Positions 9,497 to 18,040 of a DNA stretch of 64,000 nucleotides are shown here, piece by piece. This DNA comes from an uncultured Caryophanales bacterium. GTDB taxonomy: Bacteria > Bacillota_I > Bacilli_A > RFN20 > CAG-826. Below the pieces are notes generated by a model, which had not been told where the DNA came from, ran no database searches, and was given only the letters and a program-made list of their open reading frames with translations. Where the stretch lies: NCBI GenBank assembly GCA_905197045.1, contig CAJJXG010000002.1:65437-129436 (forward strand), in the 5' to 3' direction. Numbering within the stretch: position 1 is the first letter of the stretch; each line of letters opens with the position of its first letter. Both the position numbers and the translations under genes were made by a program.

Positions 9497-9988
9497 ATGA
9501 TTAGCAAAGAAAAAATTAAAAATACTTTTGAAACTTTTTTAAATAACACTAAGGCCTTTTTTACTGGCAAGTATTTTGTGTCTATAAAAAACAAACATGC
9601 TGAAAGAAAAAAGGAATTAGATGATGTTTTAAATCTTGAAGAAATGGATGGAAAATATACAAAAGATGAAATTTCATCCATTTCTCGTAAGCTACATAAA
9701 ATCGATAATGAAGAATATGATATTACACAAAATGGATTGTGTTTCTTTGTTGTTGGTTTAATTTTCTTAGGTATTGGTATTTTATTTATTTTCTTATCGT
9801 TGCTTAAAAGAGTTAATGTCATTATCGGCATTAACTTTTTGTCGCTTCAATTTTTTATCTGTGTAATTTCTTTACTTATTGCAATAGCTTGTCTTACTTA
9901 TGGTTTAACAAAGTTTATTTTAGCTCACAATGTAAGAAAAAAGATTTTACGCAAAATTAATGTTTTAGGTAATTTAAAAACAAGGTAA
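9497..9988 (+). CDS. Small two-helix membrane protein in the nuclease operon
   Basis: Unrecognised protein of 163 residues. A charged, Lys/Glu-rich cytoplasmic half (1-75) is followed by two membrane segments at about 77-100 and 110-138, and a basic tail (VRKKILRK). It begins two bases after the nuclease stop and has no Shine-Dalgarno of its own, so it depends on translation from upstream. It could be an accessory or assembly factor for the nuclease/importer, but nothing in the sequence shows this. Confidence 0.65.
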   Translation: MISKEKIKNTFETFLNNTKAFFTGKYFVSIKNKHAERKKELDDVLNLEEMDGKYTKDEISSISRKLHKIDNEEYDITQNGLCFFVVGLIFLGIGILFIFLSLLKRVNVIIGINFLSLQFFICVISLLIAIACLTYGLTKFILAHNVRKKILRKINVLGNLKTR

Positions 9989-10024
9989 TAAACAATTTAT
10001 TGTTTTATTATAAAAGGAGAGATT

Positions 10025-12382
10025 ATGAAAAAAAGAAAGATTATTCCTATTATTGCTCTTAGCACTATTTTAGGGATGGGCGTTGTTAGTATAACAAGTT
10101 GTGGAAATGAAACTACTAACCCAGCAACTTATACTGTAACCTATCAAGAATCAAGCGACTATACTATTACTGGTCTTGAGAGTAGTTATAGTTCTGGAGC
10201 AACAGTTTCTTTTACAGTTACTGTTAATAATTCAGCAAAAGAAATTGATTCTGTAGCAGTTAATGGAAGTAAATTAAGTGGCACAGGCAGCTATTCTTTC
10301 AAGATGCCTTCAGAAAATGTCACTATTGTTGTTACTTTGAAGGATAAAGCTGTAGATCCAGCACCTGTTGAACATGAATTAACAGTTGAAGCATCTTCAT
10401 CATCAGTTATAGTTGGCGAAAGAATTACCCTTGTAGTTAAATTTGATGGCGGAGCAGTTAAAAACTATACTGTTACCTCGGCTGACAGCACAATTGTTAG
10501 CGTAGGAGAGGATGGAAAGATTTTAGCTGTTGGTGCTGGTTCAACGGTCTTGACTGTAAAATATACTTCTGAGGGTGTTGACTATACTTCAACAGTAAAT
10601 ATTACTGTCACCGATGATGAAATGGGTGAATACGAGGTTGTCGAAAAAGGAAAATTTGGTTTATGGCAACAAACTAGAGAAGAAACACTTTACTTCAATG
10701 GCTTAATGGATGGCTTTTATTTAGGAACTACAACTGATTATAACGAAGGTGTAACAGTTACTGCTTATAAGGCAAGCGAAACTGGTGTTTATTTGAGAAT
10801 TACAGATGAAACTTCTCAAAATGACAAAAAATATATCGCTGGTCAATATGCAAAAGGCAGTGATGGAAAAGATCACAACAACATTCTTATTGCTGATGAA
10901 CCATTTGAATGGAACTATAATGTCGAATATGATGCATATACTGCTATTTTAGAAAACGAAAAAGAAGTTTACATTGGTAATTATAAATCGTTTGATACCA
11001 TCTCTTTAAGTGAAATGAGTCATATCGATGGTTCTGATACTAATATTGCGCGTTTGGTTCAAGAACCAATTACTAGTTTTAATGCAAATGTTACAACAAC
11101 TACTTTCATTATAGGCGAAAGTTATTCAATTACTGCAAATTTCAATGGCAAAGTGATTAGCGAAGGATTGGCTATCACTGCAGATGATGAAGAAGCTTTT
11201 GAGATTAATGGCACTACCGTTAAAGGTTTAAAGAAAGGTGAATTTGTTTTAACAGTTACATACACTGATGCCGAGAAAAACGTTTATACTGACACAATTA
11301 AAGTTAGTGTTACTGACGATATTATGGCTGATAAAAAAGTTGTAGAAACTGGTAAATTAGGCTTGTGGCAACAAACAAATGGTGAAGCGCTTTATTTTAC
11401 AGGGTTAATGGATGGCTATTATTTTGGAACAACTTCTGAATTTGATAACGGTGCCGCAACAGTTACAGCTTATGAAGCTACAGAAACTACTGTTTATCTA
11501 AGAATAACTGAAGGCAATAACCTTAATAAATTTATTGGCGCTGCTCAAAGTGGCACACACAACAATATTGTAATGGTCGACGAACCTTACGAATGGACAT
11601 ATAATTCAGATTATGATGCTTATACTACAATACTTGGCGAAAAAGAATTATTTATAGGTAATAGTTCATTCTTTGATACGTTATCTTTGAATTATCTTGA
11701 GTCAATTGCTAGTGCTAATGTCGCTCATATTGTACAAGAAGAAATTTTAATGTTTACAGCTAGTATTTCTTCAACTAATTTAGCACTTAATGAAAGTTAT
11801 GAGATAACTGGAAAGTTAAATGGTAATGAAGTTGAAGGTGACTTAACAGTTACTGCAGATAATCCAGAAGCTTTTGAAATAACTGGATCAACTGTAAAAC
11901 CTATTAAATTAGGCGATTTTACTTTAACTGTAAAATATACCGCTGATGGAAAGACATACACAGATACTATTGAAGTTAGTGTAAAAGAAGAAATTACCGA
12001 ATATATATTTACATGGAAAAGTGGCACAGGCAAAATTGACGGTAAGATAATGACTTTTACAATGGGCGATATGTTTGATGTCAAAGTTGATCAAAAATCA
12101 GGGGCTGATATTGTCAATACTTATGATCCATGGAGAATTTATGCTGGTCATGAAGTCACTATTTCTTCCAGCAAAGTCCTAATCACTGGTGTACATTTTA
12201 CTGATCACAAAAAAGATGATGCACTTCAAATTACTGCTACAAGTCAAAATTTCGCAATTACACAAGATGGTAATGATTGGACTTTTACAACAAATGACCC
12301 ACAAGGCGTTAGCAGTATTAGCTTCTCAGGCTCTAAACAAATTCAAATCAAAGAAATGATTATAACTTACGAAAATAAATAA
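10025..12382 (+). CDS. Large lipoprotein with alternating Big2-like and duplicated modules
   Basis: Surface lipoprotein of 785 residues. Signal peptide with lipobox ITSC and Cys at 26; good Shine-Dalgarno AAAAGGAGAG. Residues 35-107 are a beta-repeat resembling the N-terminal domain of the nuclease lipoprotein upstream. Big2-like immunoglobulin domains lie at about 117-197, 349-431 and 574-655. Between them are two copies of a module of about 135 residues that begins KLGLWQQT and contains YLRIT, HNNI, DEPYEW and DAYTTILGEKE (about 206-347 and 440-572). The C-terminal domain (658-785) is different and beta-rich. The 37-base gap to the gene before holds only a weak A/T hairpin, so it may belong to the same operon. 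Likely role is adhesion or binding; the module is not one I recognise. Confidence 0.8.
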   Translation: MKKRKIIPIIALSTILGMGVVSITSCGNETTNPATYTVTYQESSDYTITGLESSYSSGATVSFTVTVNNSAKEIDSVAVNGSKLSGTGSYSFKMPSENVTIVVTLKDKAVDPAPVEHELTVEASSSSVIVGERITLVVKFDGGAVKNYTVTSADSTIVSVGEDGKILAVGAGSTVLTVKYTSEGVDYTSTVNITVTDDEMGEYEVVEKGKFGLWQQTREETLYFNGLMDGFYLGTTTDYNEGVTVTAYKASETGVYLRITDETSQNDKKYIAGQYAKGSDGKDHNNILIADEPFEWNYNVEYDAYTAILENEKEVYIGNYKSFDTISLSEMSHIDGSDTNIARLVQEPITSFNANVTTTTFIIGESYSITANFNGKVISEGLAITADDEEAFEINGTTVKGLKKGEFVLTVTYTDAEKNVYTDTIKVSVTDDIMADKKVVETGKLGLWQQTNGEALYFTGLMDGYYFGTTSEFDNGAATVTAYEATETTVYLRITEGNNLNKFIGAAQSGTHNNIVMVDEPYEWTYNSDYDAYTTILGEKELFIGNSSFFDTLSLNYLESIASANVAHIVQEEILMFTASISSTNLALNESYEITGKLNGNEVEGDLTVTADNPEAFEITGSTVKPIKLGDFTLTVKYTADGKTYTDTIEVSVKEEITEYIFTWKSGTGKIDGKIMTFTMGDMFDVKVDQKSGADIVNTYDPWRIYAGHEVTISSSKVLITGVHFTDHKKDDALQITATSQNFAITQDGNDWTFTTNDPQGVSSISFSGSKQIQIKEMIITYENK

Positions 12383-12571
12383 AAAGAGCGGTTTGTTTAA
12401 AATTTTTAAGATTAATCATTTGATAAAACTTTTGCTATAGGAATGGAATAACATTAAAAATCCAAACTAAACTTATAATTTCTTAATTTGTATCAGATCT
12501 CAAAAAACTTTATAAAATTTAGTGAGATTTTATTAAAAGTTGAATTAGGTATTAATTAAGGTTTGAAACGT
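12383..12571. other. Non-coding stretch after the lipoprotein, no gene seen
   Basis: About 190 bases lie between the lipoprotein stop and a strong terminator. No open frame with a start and ribosome site, tRNA or known riboswitch is visible. It is either a long 3' untranslated region or carries a small RNA ending at the terminator. The rest of the gap up to the next gene (12606-12730) is A/T-rich and should hold that gene's promoter, which I could not place with confidence. Confidence 0.4.
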
Positions 12572-12605
12572 GGGTCGTTACTTTGATGTAACGGCCCCTT
12601 TTTTA
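12572..12605 (+). terminator. Rho-independent terminator
   Basis: Ten-pair stem GGGTCGTTAC / GTAACGGCCC (one G-U pair) with a six-base loop TTTGAT, followed by CTTTTTT. It stands out as one of the few G/C-rich elements in the gap. It ends the lipoprotein transcript or a separate small RNA. Confidence 0.85.
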
Positions 12606-12730
12606 TATAGTTCTTTTTTAACCGATTTTGCAAATATTTGCCTTAAAAGTTTCATCCATTTTAAAAACTTTTTAACAAATATCTGCATAGTTATGCGATA
12701 ATAATAGTATAAATTTAAGGAGGCAAGATA

Positions 12731-12967
12731 ATGGCCAAAAAATTTTTTCAATTACCAAGATTAGTCCAAATAATCTTACTCATCCTTCCAATTGTTGGTT
12801 GGATTGTTGAACTTGTGATTAGATGGAGTGCAGTATTAGAGAAATTTACTTTATTAAATCTTATTGCTGCTTTAGTCTACACATTCTTAGGTTGGGGTAT
12901 TGTTCTTCAAATCGTTGATATTATCTGGATTATTCTTTTCAAGCATTTATTCCTTACAAAAGCTTAA
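12731..12967 (+). CDS. Small two-helix membrane protein, unknown
   Basis: Protein of 78 residues with a strong Shine-Dalgarno (AAGGAGG) seven bases before the ATG. Two hydrophobic segments, about 12-30 and 43-70, make up most of it; the ends are basic. It stands alone between two terminators, so it has its own promoter. Codon use and ribosome site look like a real gene. I do not recognise the family and assign no function. Confidence 0.65.
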   Translation: MAKKFFQLPRLVQIILLILPIVGWIVELVIRWSAVLEKFTLLNLIAALVYTFLGWGIVLQIVDIIWIILFKHLFLTKA

Positions 12968-12992
12968 TTACGAATTTAAAAAGGGAATTAAT

Positions 12993-13031
12993 AACAATGC
13001 CTTAGTCGAGTTGACTAAGGCATTGTTTTAT
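12993..13031. terminator. Bidirectional terminator between convergent genes
   Basis: Perfect 15-pair stem AACAATGCCTTAGTC / GACTAAGGCATTGTT with loop GAGTT, T-rich on both sides. It serves the small membrane protein on the plus strand and pfk on the minus strand. The pfk stop codon and last codons lie inside the stem. Confidence 0.9.
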
Positions 13032-14234
13032 AATGAATGAATTAAACAAAGCTTTTTCCTTTTTTGTTTCTATTAAAGGAAGAAGATAAGTAATAAATGA
13101 CTCATTAATATTATCTTTTGTTTCATTTAAATAAGTTAATGGTAGATATCTAACTTTATTTGCGACTTTATTAATTGGAACAAGACTATATTTTGCTTTA
13201 TAGTTAGCGCTTGATGTTCTATTTATAGTAACTATTTTTTGACTTTTTCCAACTAAAGCACTTTTTAAGGCAAAAGAGCCACATTTAATTGCTTCTTTAA
13301 TGTCAACTCTAGAAGGAATAATAGAATTTGCTCTTTGAAGAAGTGAAAGTTCAATATAGCGTGTTTTATAACCTAATTCTTTGGAAATTAAAGAAGACAG
13401 AAATACACTTACTCCACCAAGTTGGGTGTGACCAAAAGTATCTTTCATCTCTTGCATTACACCAATTAACTTGCCGCTATGATCACGGATTCCTTCAGAA
13501 ACACAAACTAGACAATGACCTTTATTTTCATAGATTGTTTTTACTTTCTTTAAAAAGATCTTAAGATCAAAACTTACTTCAGGAACGTAGATTAAATCAA
13601 CTTTTGCTCCATTAAGTTCAGCAAGTTTACTAGAAGCGGTCAGCCATCCAGTATCTCGTCCCATAATTTCGACAATATTAACACGTCCTTTTTTATAACT
13701 TGCATCATCAAAATATATTGAGCTAACAGAGTTAGCTATATATTTAGCAGCACTAGGATAACCTGGAGTGTGATCTAACATCTCTAAATCATTATCAATG
13801 GTTTTAGGTATACCAATTGCATATAATTCATAATTTACTTTTTTAGCGTAGCGCGAAATCTTTAAGATTGTTTCCATTGAATCGTTTCCACCATTATAGA
13901 AAAAATAATGAATGTTATATTTATTAAAGATTTCGATGATTTTATCAAATTTAGCTTTATCGCTAATCTCATCGTTTAATTTGTAGCGGTTACTACCAAA
14001 AGCAGCACCAGGTGTAGTAAGTAAAGCTTTTAATTCTTTTTCTTTAAATGAAGAAACGTCAATTATATCTTCATTAAGTAAGCCTTCAATCCCATAATGC
14101 ATGGCAAATATTTTACCTATTTTATCAGGATGCTTTTTTGCCTCTTTTATTAAGCCATATGCTGAAGCGTTAATGACACTTGTTGGTCCGCCACTTTGAC
14201 CATAAATTGCGTTAAATATCTTTCTTTCTTCCAT
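13002..14234 (-). CDS. pfp: 6-phosphofructokinase, PPi-dependent type
   Basis: Phosphorylates fructose 6-phosphate in glycolysis. The protein has 410 residues from the ATG chosen here; a TTG 36 bases upstream and another ATG three codons upstream add only unconserved residues. The N-terminal GQSGGPTSVINAS loop binds the phosphoryl donor. GGNDSMET and PKTIDNDLE are the deciding motifs: ATP-dependent enzymes have GGDGS and PGTIDND, whereas Asp after GGN and Lys in PKTIDND mark the pyrophosphate-using clade. MGRDTGWL is the sugar-phosphate motif. Length also fits PPi-PFK (about 400) better than bacterial ATP-PFK (about 320). It faces nrdA divergently. Donor preference is inferred from motifs only. 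Confidence 0.88.
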   Translation of the reverse strand: MEERKIFNAIYGQSGGPTSVINASAYGLIKEAKKHPDKIGKIFAMHYGIEGLLNEDIIDVSSFKEKELKALLTTPGAAFGSNRYKLNDEISDKAKFDKIIEIFNKYNIHYFFYNGGNDSMETILKISRYAKKVNYELYAIGIPKTIDNDLEMLDHTPGYPSAAKYIANSVSSIYFDDASYKKGRVNIVEIMGRDTGWLTASSKLAELNGAKVDLIYVPEVSFDLKIFLKKVKTIYENKGHCLVCVSEGIRDHSGKLIGVMQEMKDTFGHTQLGGVSVFLSSLISKELGYKTRYIELSLLQRANSIIPSRVDIKEAIKCGSFALKSALVGKSQKIVTINRTSSANYKAKYSLVPINKVANKVRYLPLTYLNETKDNINESFITYLLPLIETKKEKALFNSFIIKQCLSQLD

Positions 14235-14273
14235 AGTCAACATTGTAGCAATTAACGCTTTTAGATTCAAAAA

Positions 14274-14304
14274 TATCTACTAATTATCTACTAAAATTTA
14301 GTAA
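14274..14304 (+). promoter_or_regulatory. Phased CTACTAA repeats upstream of nrdA
   Basis: Two 11-base direct repeats, TATCTACTAAT and TATCTACTAAA, lie exactly head to tail and are followed by an inverted copy (TTTAGTAA). The second direct copy and the inverted copy form the palindrome TACTAAA-A-TTTAGTA. The array sits just upstream of the proposed nrdA promoter. The same unit recurs before nrdB and between udk and degV, so a shared regulator is likely. It does not look like the known 16-base NrdR box. Confidence 0.6.
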
Positions 14305-14328
14305 TTTTTAAAATGCTTATTTTCTTTA

Positions 14329-14357
14329 ATTACAAAAGAAATAATTGTTGATATTAT
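14329..14357 (+). promoter_or_regulatory. Candidate promoter of nrdA
   Basis: ATTACA (-35, four of six consensus bases), a 17-base spacer, and TATTAT (-10). The start point would fall about 20 bases before the nrdA ATG and leaves room for the AAGAAAGG ribosome site. It lies 25 bases after the repeat array. Confidence 0.5.
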
Positions 14358-14382
14358 TCTAAAAGCAAGAAAGGAAAAAATA

Positions 14383-16902
14383 ATGATTAAAGCAATTAAG
14401 AAAAGAGATGGACGATTTGAAGAATTCAAAGAAGAAAAGATTCTTAAAGCAGTTAGTAAAGCTTTTAAATCAATTAATGTAAAAATAGAAGAAGAAAAAT
14501 TAAGAGAGATTACTTCTAGAGTTATTTCTTCGATTAATGAAGAAATACCAACTGTTGAAGAAGTACAAGATCTTGTTGAAAAAGCCTTAATGGAACTTGG
14601 TTATTTTGATTGTGCAAAAAGCTATATTCTTTATCGAAATAATCGAAAAGAAAAAAGAGCAAATCGAGATGAAATAAACGCTTCTATTACAAGTTTAGAT
14701 TTAAGATCAACTTTAAAAGGAATTGAAAAAGACTTTCCTGAAGATCAATACGATTTATCACATTTATTAGCAAAATTTAAAAGTTTTGTTTCAAAAGATG
14801 CTAGTGAAGAAATGAAGGTTAAAGCCTTAATTAAAGCAGCTGTTGAATTAACAAGTTTTGAAGCACCAAAATGGGAATATATCGCAGCAAGACTTTACAT
14901 TTTTTCTTTTAACACTAAATTAAAAAACATTCAAAAAGAACTAGGAATAACTAATCTATATTCAAAGATTCAATATCTAGTTGATAATGATATTTATGGT
15001 TCTTTTTTACTAGAAAAATACACTAAAGAAGAAATTGATGAATGTGAGAAGATGATTGTTAAAAGTCGTGATCGTTTAATTAACTATTCTTCTTTTGAAT
15101 TAATTTTAAAAAGATATCTTGCTAAAAATCATAATGGAGTAGTTCTTGAAAGCATTCAAGAGATGTGGCTTGTTATTTCAATGCATCTAGCAATTAATGA
15201 AAAAGACAAGTTATATTGGGTAAAAAGATTTTATGAATCCTTATCAAAACTTGAATTTACTTTAGCTACACCAACTATGGGAAATGCGCGTAAATCCTTC
15301 CATCAATTATCAAGTTGCTTTATTGATACTGTTGAAGATTCTCTTGATGGTATTTTTAAATCCATTACTAACTTTGCCTCTGTTTCTAAACATGGTGGAG
15401 GAATGGGCTTATATTTTGGTAAGGTAAGAGCAAATGGTTCAACAATAAGAGGTTATAAGGGAGCAGCTGGCGGAATAATTCGCTGGATTAGAATTGTTAA
15501 TGATGTAGCGGTTGCTGTTGATCAACTTGGTGTAAGAGCAGGTGCAGTAGCTTGTTATTTAGATGTTTGGCATAAGGATTTGCCTGAGTTTTTACAAATC
15601 AGAACAAATAATGGTGATGATAGAATGAAAGCTCACGATGTATTTCCTGCTATTTGTTACCCTGATTATTTTTGGCGCCTTGCTAGAGACAATATTAATG
15701 CATTATGGTATTTAATGGATCCTAAAGAAGTATTTGATATAAAAGGCTATCATATTGAAGATTACTTTGGAAAAGATTGGGAAAACAAATATTTCGATTG
15801 CATTAACGATGAAAGAATTCATAAAAGAGAAATTCCAATCAAAGAAATTATCCGCTTAATCATTAAATCTGCTGTTGAAACTGGAACGCCATTTGCTTTT
15901 AATAGAGATCTTGTTAATGAAGCTAATCCAAATAAGCATAAAGGAATCATCTATTGTTCTAATTTGTGCACCGAAATTGCTCAAAATACAAGTGCTATAG
16001 GTGAGATTGAAAAAACAACTATTAAATCAAAAGAAGGTGATGATATCGTTGTTGAAAAAGCAAAAAGTGGTGATTTTGTTGTTTGTAATCTTGCTTCTCT
16101 TTGTTTAGGTAATTTTGATTGTGATAATCAAGAAAGTTTACATAATGTTATTGAAACGGCAATTAGAGCCTTAGATAACGTCATAGACATCAATTTATAT
16201 CCTTTAGAATATGCTAAGATTACTTCACAAAAATATCGCGCAATTGGCTTAGGAGTAAGTGGGTACAATCATTTACTTGCTAAAAAAGGAATTTACTGGG
16301 AAAGTGAAGAGCATTTAAATTATGTTGATAAACTTTTTGAAAATATTAATTACTATGCAATCTTAGCTAGTAATAAATTAGCTATTGAAAAAGGTAAGTA
16401 TGATTTATTTGAAGGCAGTGAATGGGATAGTGGAGCTTATTTTATAAATCGTAATTATACTAGTGAGAGATGGAATGAATTAGCTAAGAGCGTTCATGAA
16501 AATGGTTTAAGAAATGGTTATCTATTAGCAATTGCTCCAACCTCTTCAACCTCAATTATTGCTGGTACAACAGCAGGAGTTGATCCAATTATGAAAAAAT
16601 TCTTCTATGAAGAAAAGAAAGGTGAAATGATTCCTCGTGTTGCTCCTGAATTAACTCACGAAAATAGTGCCTTTTATAAACCTGCACACGAAGTAGATCA
16701 ATTATGGAGTGTAAGAGCGGCAGGAGTTAGACAAAGACATGTTGATCAAGCACAAAGTGTAAATTTATATATAACTCATGATTATTCAATGAGACAAATT
16801 CTTGAGCTATATATCAAAGCATGGGAAAACGGAGTGAAGACTATTTATTACGTTAGAAGCAAATCTTTAGAAGTAGAAGAATGTGAAGGATGTGCTAATT
16901 AA
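14383..16902 (+). CDS. nrdA: Class I ribonucleotide reductase, large subunit
   Basis: Catalytic alpha subunit that reduces ribonucleoside diphosphates to deoxy forms. It has 839 residues. Residues 1-90 are an ATP-cone (KRDGRFEEFKEEKI), so activity should be switched by ATP/dATP. The barrel follows with LATPTMGNARKS, the active-site Cys in LSSCF, and NLASLCLGN/CSNLCTEI. The C-terminal CEGC pair is the redox shuttle that rereduces the active site. The ribosome site is AAGAAAGG. It is followed after 70 bases by nrdB; no nrdI, nrdH or nrdR is nearby. A repeat array upstream suggests dedicated regulation. Confidence 0.95.
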   Translation: MIKAIKKRDGRFEEFKEEKILKAVSKAFKSINVKIEEEKLREITSRVISSINEEIPTVEEVQDLVEKALMELGYFDCAKSYILYRNNRKEKRANRDEINASITSLDLRSTLKGIEKDFPEDQYDLSHLLAKFKSFVSKDASEEMKVKALIKAAVELTSFEAPKWEYIAARLYIFSFNTKLKNIQKELGITNLYSKIQYLVDNDIYGSFLLEKYTKEEIDECEKMIVKSRDRLINYSSFELILKRYLAKNHNGVVLESIQEMWLVISMHLAINEKDKLYWVKRFYESLSKLEFTLATPTMGNARKSFHQLSSCFIDTVEDSLDGIFKSITNFASVSKHGGGMGLYFGKVRANGSTIRGYKGAAGGIIRWIRIVNDVAVAVDQLGVRAGAVACYLDVWHKDLPEFLQIRTNNGDDRMKAHDVFPAICYPDYFWRLARDNINALWYLMDPKEVFDIKGYHIEDYFGKDWENKYFDCINDERIHKREIPIKEIIRLIIKSAVETGTPFAFNRDLVNEANPNKHKGIIYCSNLCTEIAQNTSAIGEIEKTTIKSKEGDDIVVEKAKSGDFVVCNLASLCLGNFDCDNQESLHNVIETAIRALDNVIDINLYPLEYAKITSQKYRAIGLGVSGYNHLLAKKGIYWESEEHLNYVDKLFENINYYAILASNKLAIEKGKYDLFEGSEWDSGAYFINRNYTSERWNELAKSVHENGLRNGYLLAIAPTSSTSIIAGTTAGVDPIMKKFFYEEKKGEMIPRVAPELTHENSAFYKPAHEVDQLWSVRAAGVRQRHVDQAQSVNLYITHDYSMRQILELYIKAWENGVKTIYYVRSKSLEVEECEGCAN

Positions 16903-16944
16903 TTACTAATTTCATTACTAAAAACGTACTAAAAATCTACTAAT
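16900..16944 (+). promoter_or_regulatory. Phased TACTAA repeats upstream of nrdB
   Basis: Four TACTAA cores begin at 16904, 16916, 16927 and 16938, spaced 12, 11 and 11 bases, so all lie on nearly the same face of the helix. The last unit, AATCTACTAAT, is almost identical to the units upstream of nrdA. They fill the short gap between nrdA and nrdB, directly before a TATTAT box at 16954. This suggests nrdB has its own regulated promoter in addition to read-through. Confidence 0.6.
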
Positions 16945-16972
16945 TTTAATAAATATTATAGAAAGGACAACT

Positions 16973-18034
16973 ATGACAATTAAACTTGATGAATTAATGC
17001 CACACAAGCAACTTTTTAATCCTGATGGAGATATTGAGGTCAATAAAAGAAGAATGATTGGTGGAAATACCACTAATCTTAATGATTTTAATAATATGAA
17101 ATATTCTTGGGTTAGCAATTGGTATCGACAAGCCATGAATAACTTTTGGATTCCAGAAGAGATAAATATGAATCAAGATGTTAAAGATTATCGAAAAGCT
17201 TTAACACCTGCTGAAAAAAGAGCTTATGATAAAATTCTTTCTTTTTTGATTTTCCTCGATTCTCTTCAAACAGCTAATTTACCTAATATTGGTGAATATA
17301 TAACCGCTAATGAAGTTAACATGTGTTTAAATATTCAATGCTATCAAGAAACTATCCATTCTCAAGCCTATTCTTATATGCTTGATACTATTTGTTCCCC
17401 ATTTGAAAGAAATGAAATCCTTTATCAATGGAAAAATGATAAACATTTATTAAAAAGAAATGAATTTATTGGCAACGCTTATAATTCTTTTTTAGAAGAT
17501 AAGCATCCATTTAACTTCTTAAAAGTTTTAATTGCTAATTATATTCTTGAAGGGATTTATTTTTATAGTGGGTTTATGTTTTTCTATAATCTTGCTAGAA
17601 ATAATAAAATGAGCGGCTCTGTACAAAATATTAGATACATTAATCGAGATGAAAATACTCATTTATGGCTATTTAGATCAATTATTTTAGAACTTAGAAA
17701 AGAAGAACCAGAATTGTTTACTAAAGAAAATGAAGAAGTGCTTAAAGCGATGCTTCTTGAAGGATGTAAGCAAGAAATTGAGTGGGGAATGTATATTATT
17801 GGGAATGATATTCCTGGGTTAAACGAGGAAATGGTCAAAGATTATATTAAATATCTTGGTAATTTAAGAAGTACCTCCATTGGTTTAGGTAAATTATTTG
17901 AAGGTTATGACCGTGAACCAGAGAGTATGAGTTGGGTTTCTAAATATAGTGATGCCAATATGATTAAGACAGATTTCTTTGAAGCTAGAAATACAGCTTA
18001 TGCAAAATCTAGTGTTATTAAAGATGATCTTTGA
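16973..18034 (+). CDS. nrdB: Class I ribonucleotide reductase, small subunit
   Basis: Radical-generating beta subunit, 353 residues. All iron ligands and the radical tyrosine can be placed: Asp96, Glu126, His129 (ETIH), Tyr133 four residues later, Glu193 (ILEG) and Glu227/His230 (RDENTH). Presence of the Tyr argues for a tyrosyl-radical (Ia/Ib-like) rather than class Ic enzyme. Because no NrdI is encoded here, a di-iron cofactor is the simplest reading, but metal cannot be decided from sequence. Ribosome site GAAAGGA. It ends with TGA, one of the stops that shows a standard code. Confidence 0.95.
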   Translation: MTIKLDELMPHKQLFNPDGDIEVNKRRMIGGNTTNLNDFNNMKYSWVSNWYRQAMNNFWIPEEINMNQDVKDYRKALTPAEKRAYDKILSFLIFLDSLQTANLPNIGEYITANEVNMCLNIQCYQETIHSQAYSYMLDTICSPFERNEILYQWKNDKHLLKRNEFIGNAYNSFLEDKHPFNFLKVLIANYILEGIYFYSGFMFFYNLARNNKMSGSVQNIRYINRDENTHLWLFRSIILELRKEEPELFTKENEEVLKAMLLEGCKQEIEWGMYIIGNDIPGLNEEMVKDYIKYLGNLRSTSIGLGKLFEGYDREPESMSWVSKYSDANMIKTDFFEARNTAYAKSSVIKDDL

Positions 18035-18040
18035 TACTTT

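Noticed and set aside
14235..14270. Upstream TTG start adding 12 residues to the phosphofructokinase
   Set aside because: The added residues are not conserved, the start is rare, and the ATG at 14234 directly precedes the donor-binding region.
14274..14304. NrdR boxes or DnaA boxes as the explanation of the nrd repeats
   Set aside because: NrdR boxes are 16-base ACAC...GTGT palindromes, which these are not. The DnaA resemblance (TTATCTACT) holds for only one unit and not for the nrdB set.
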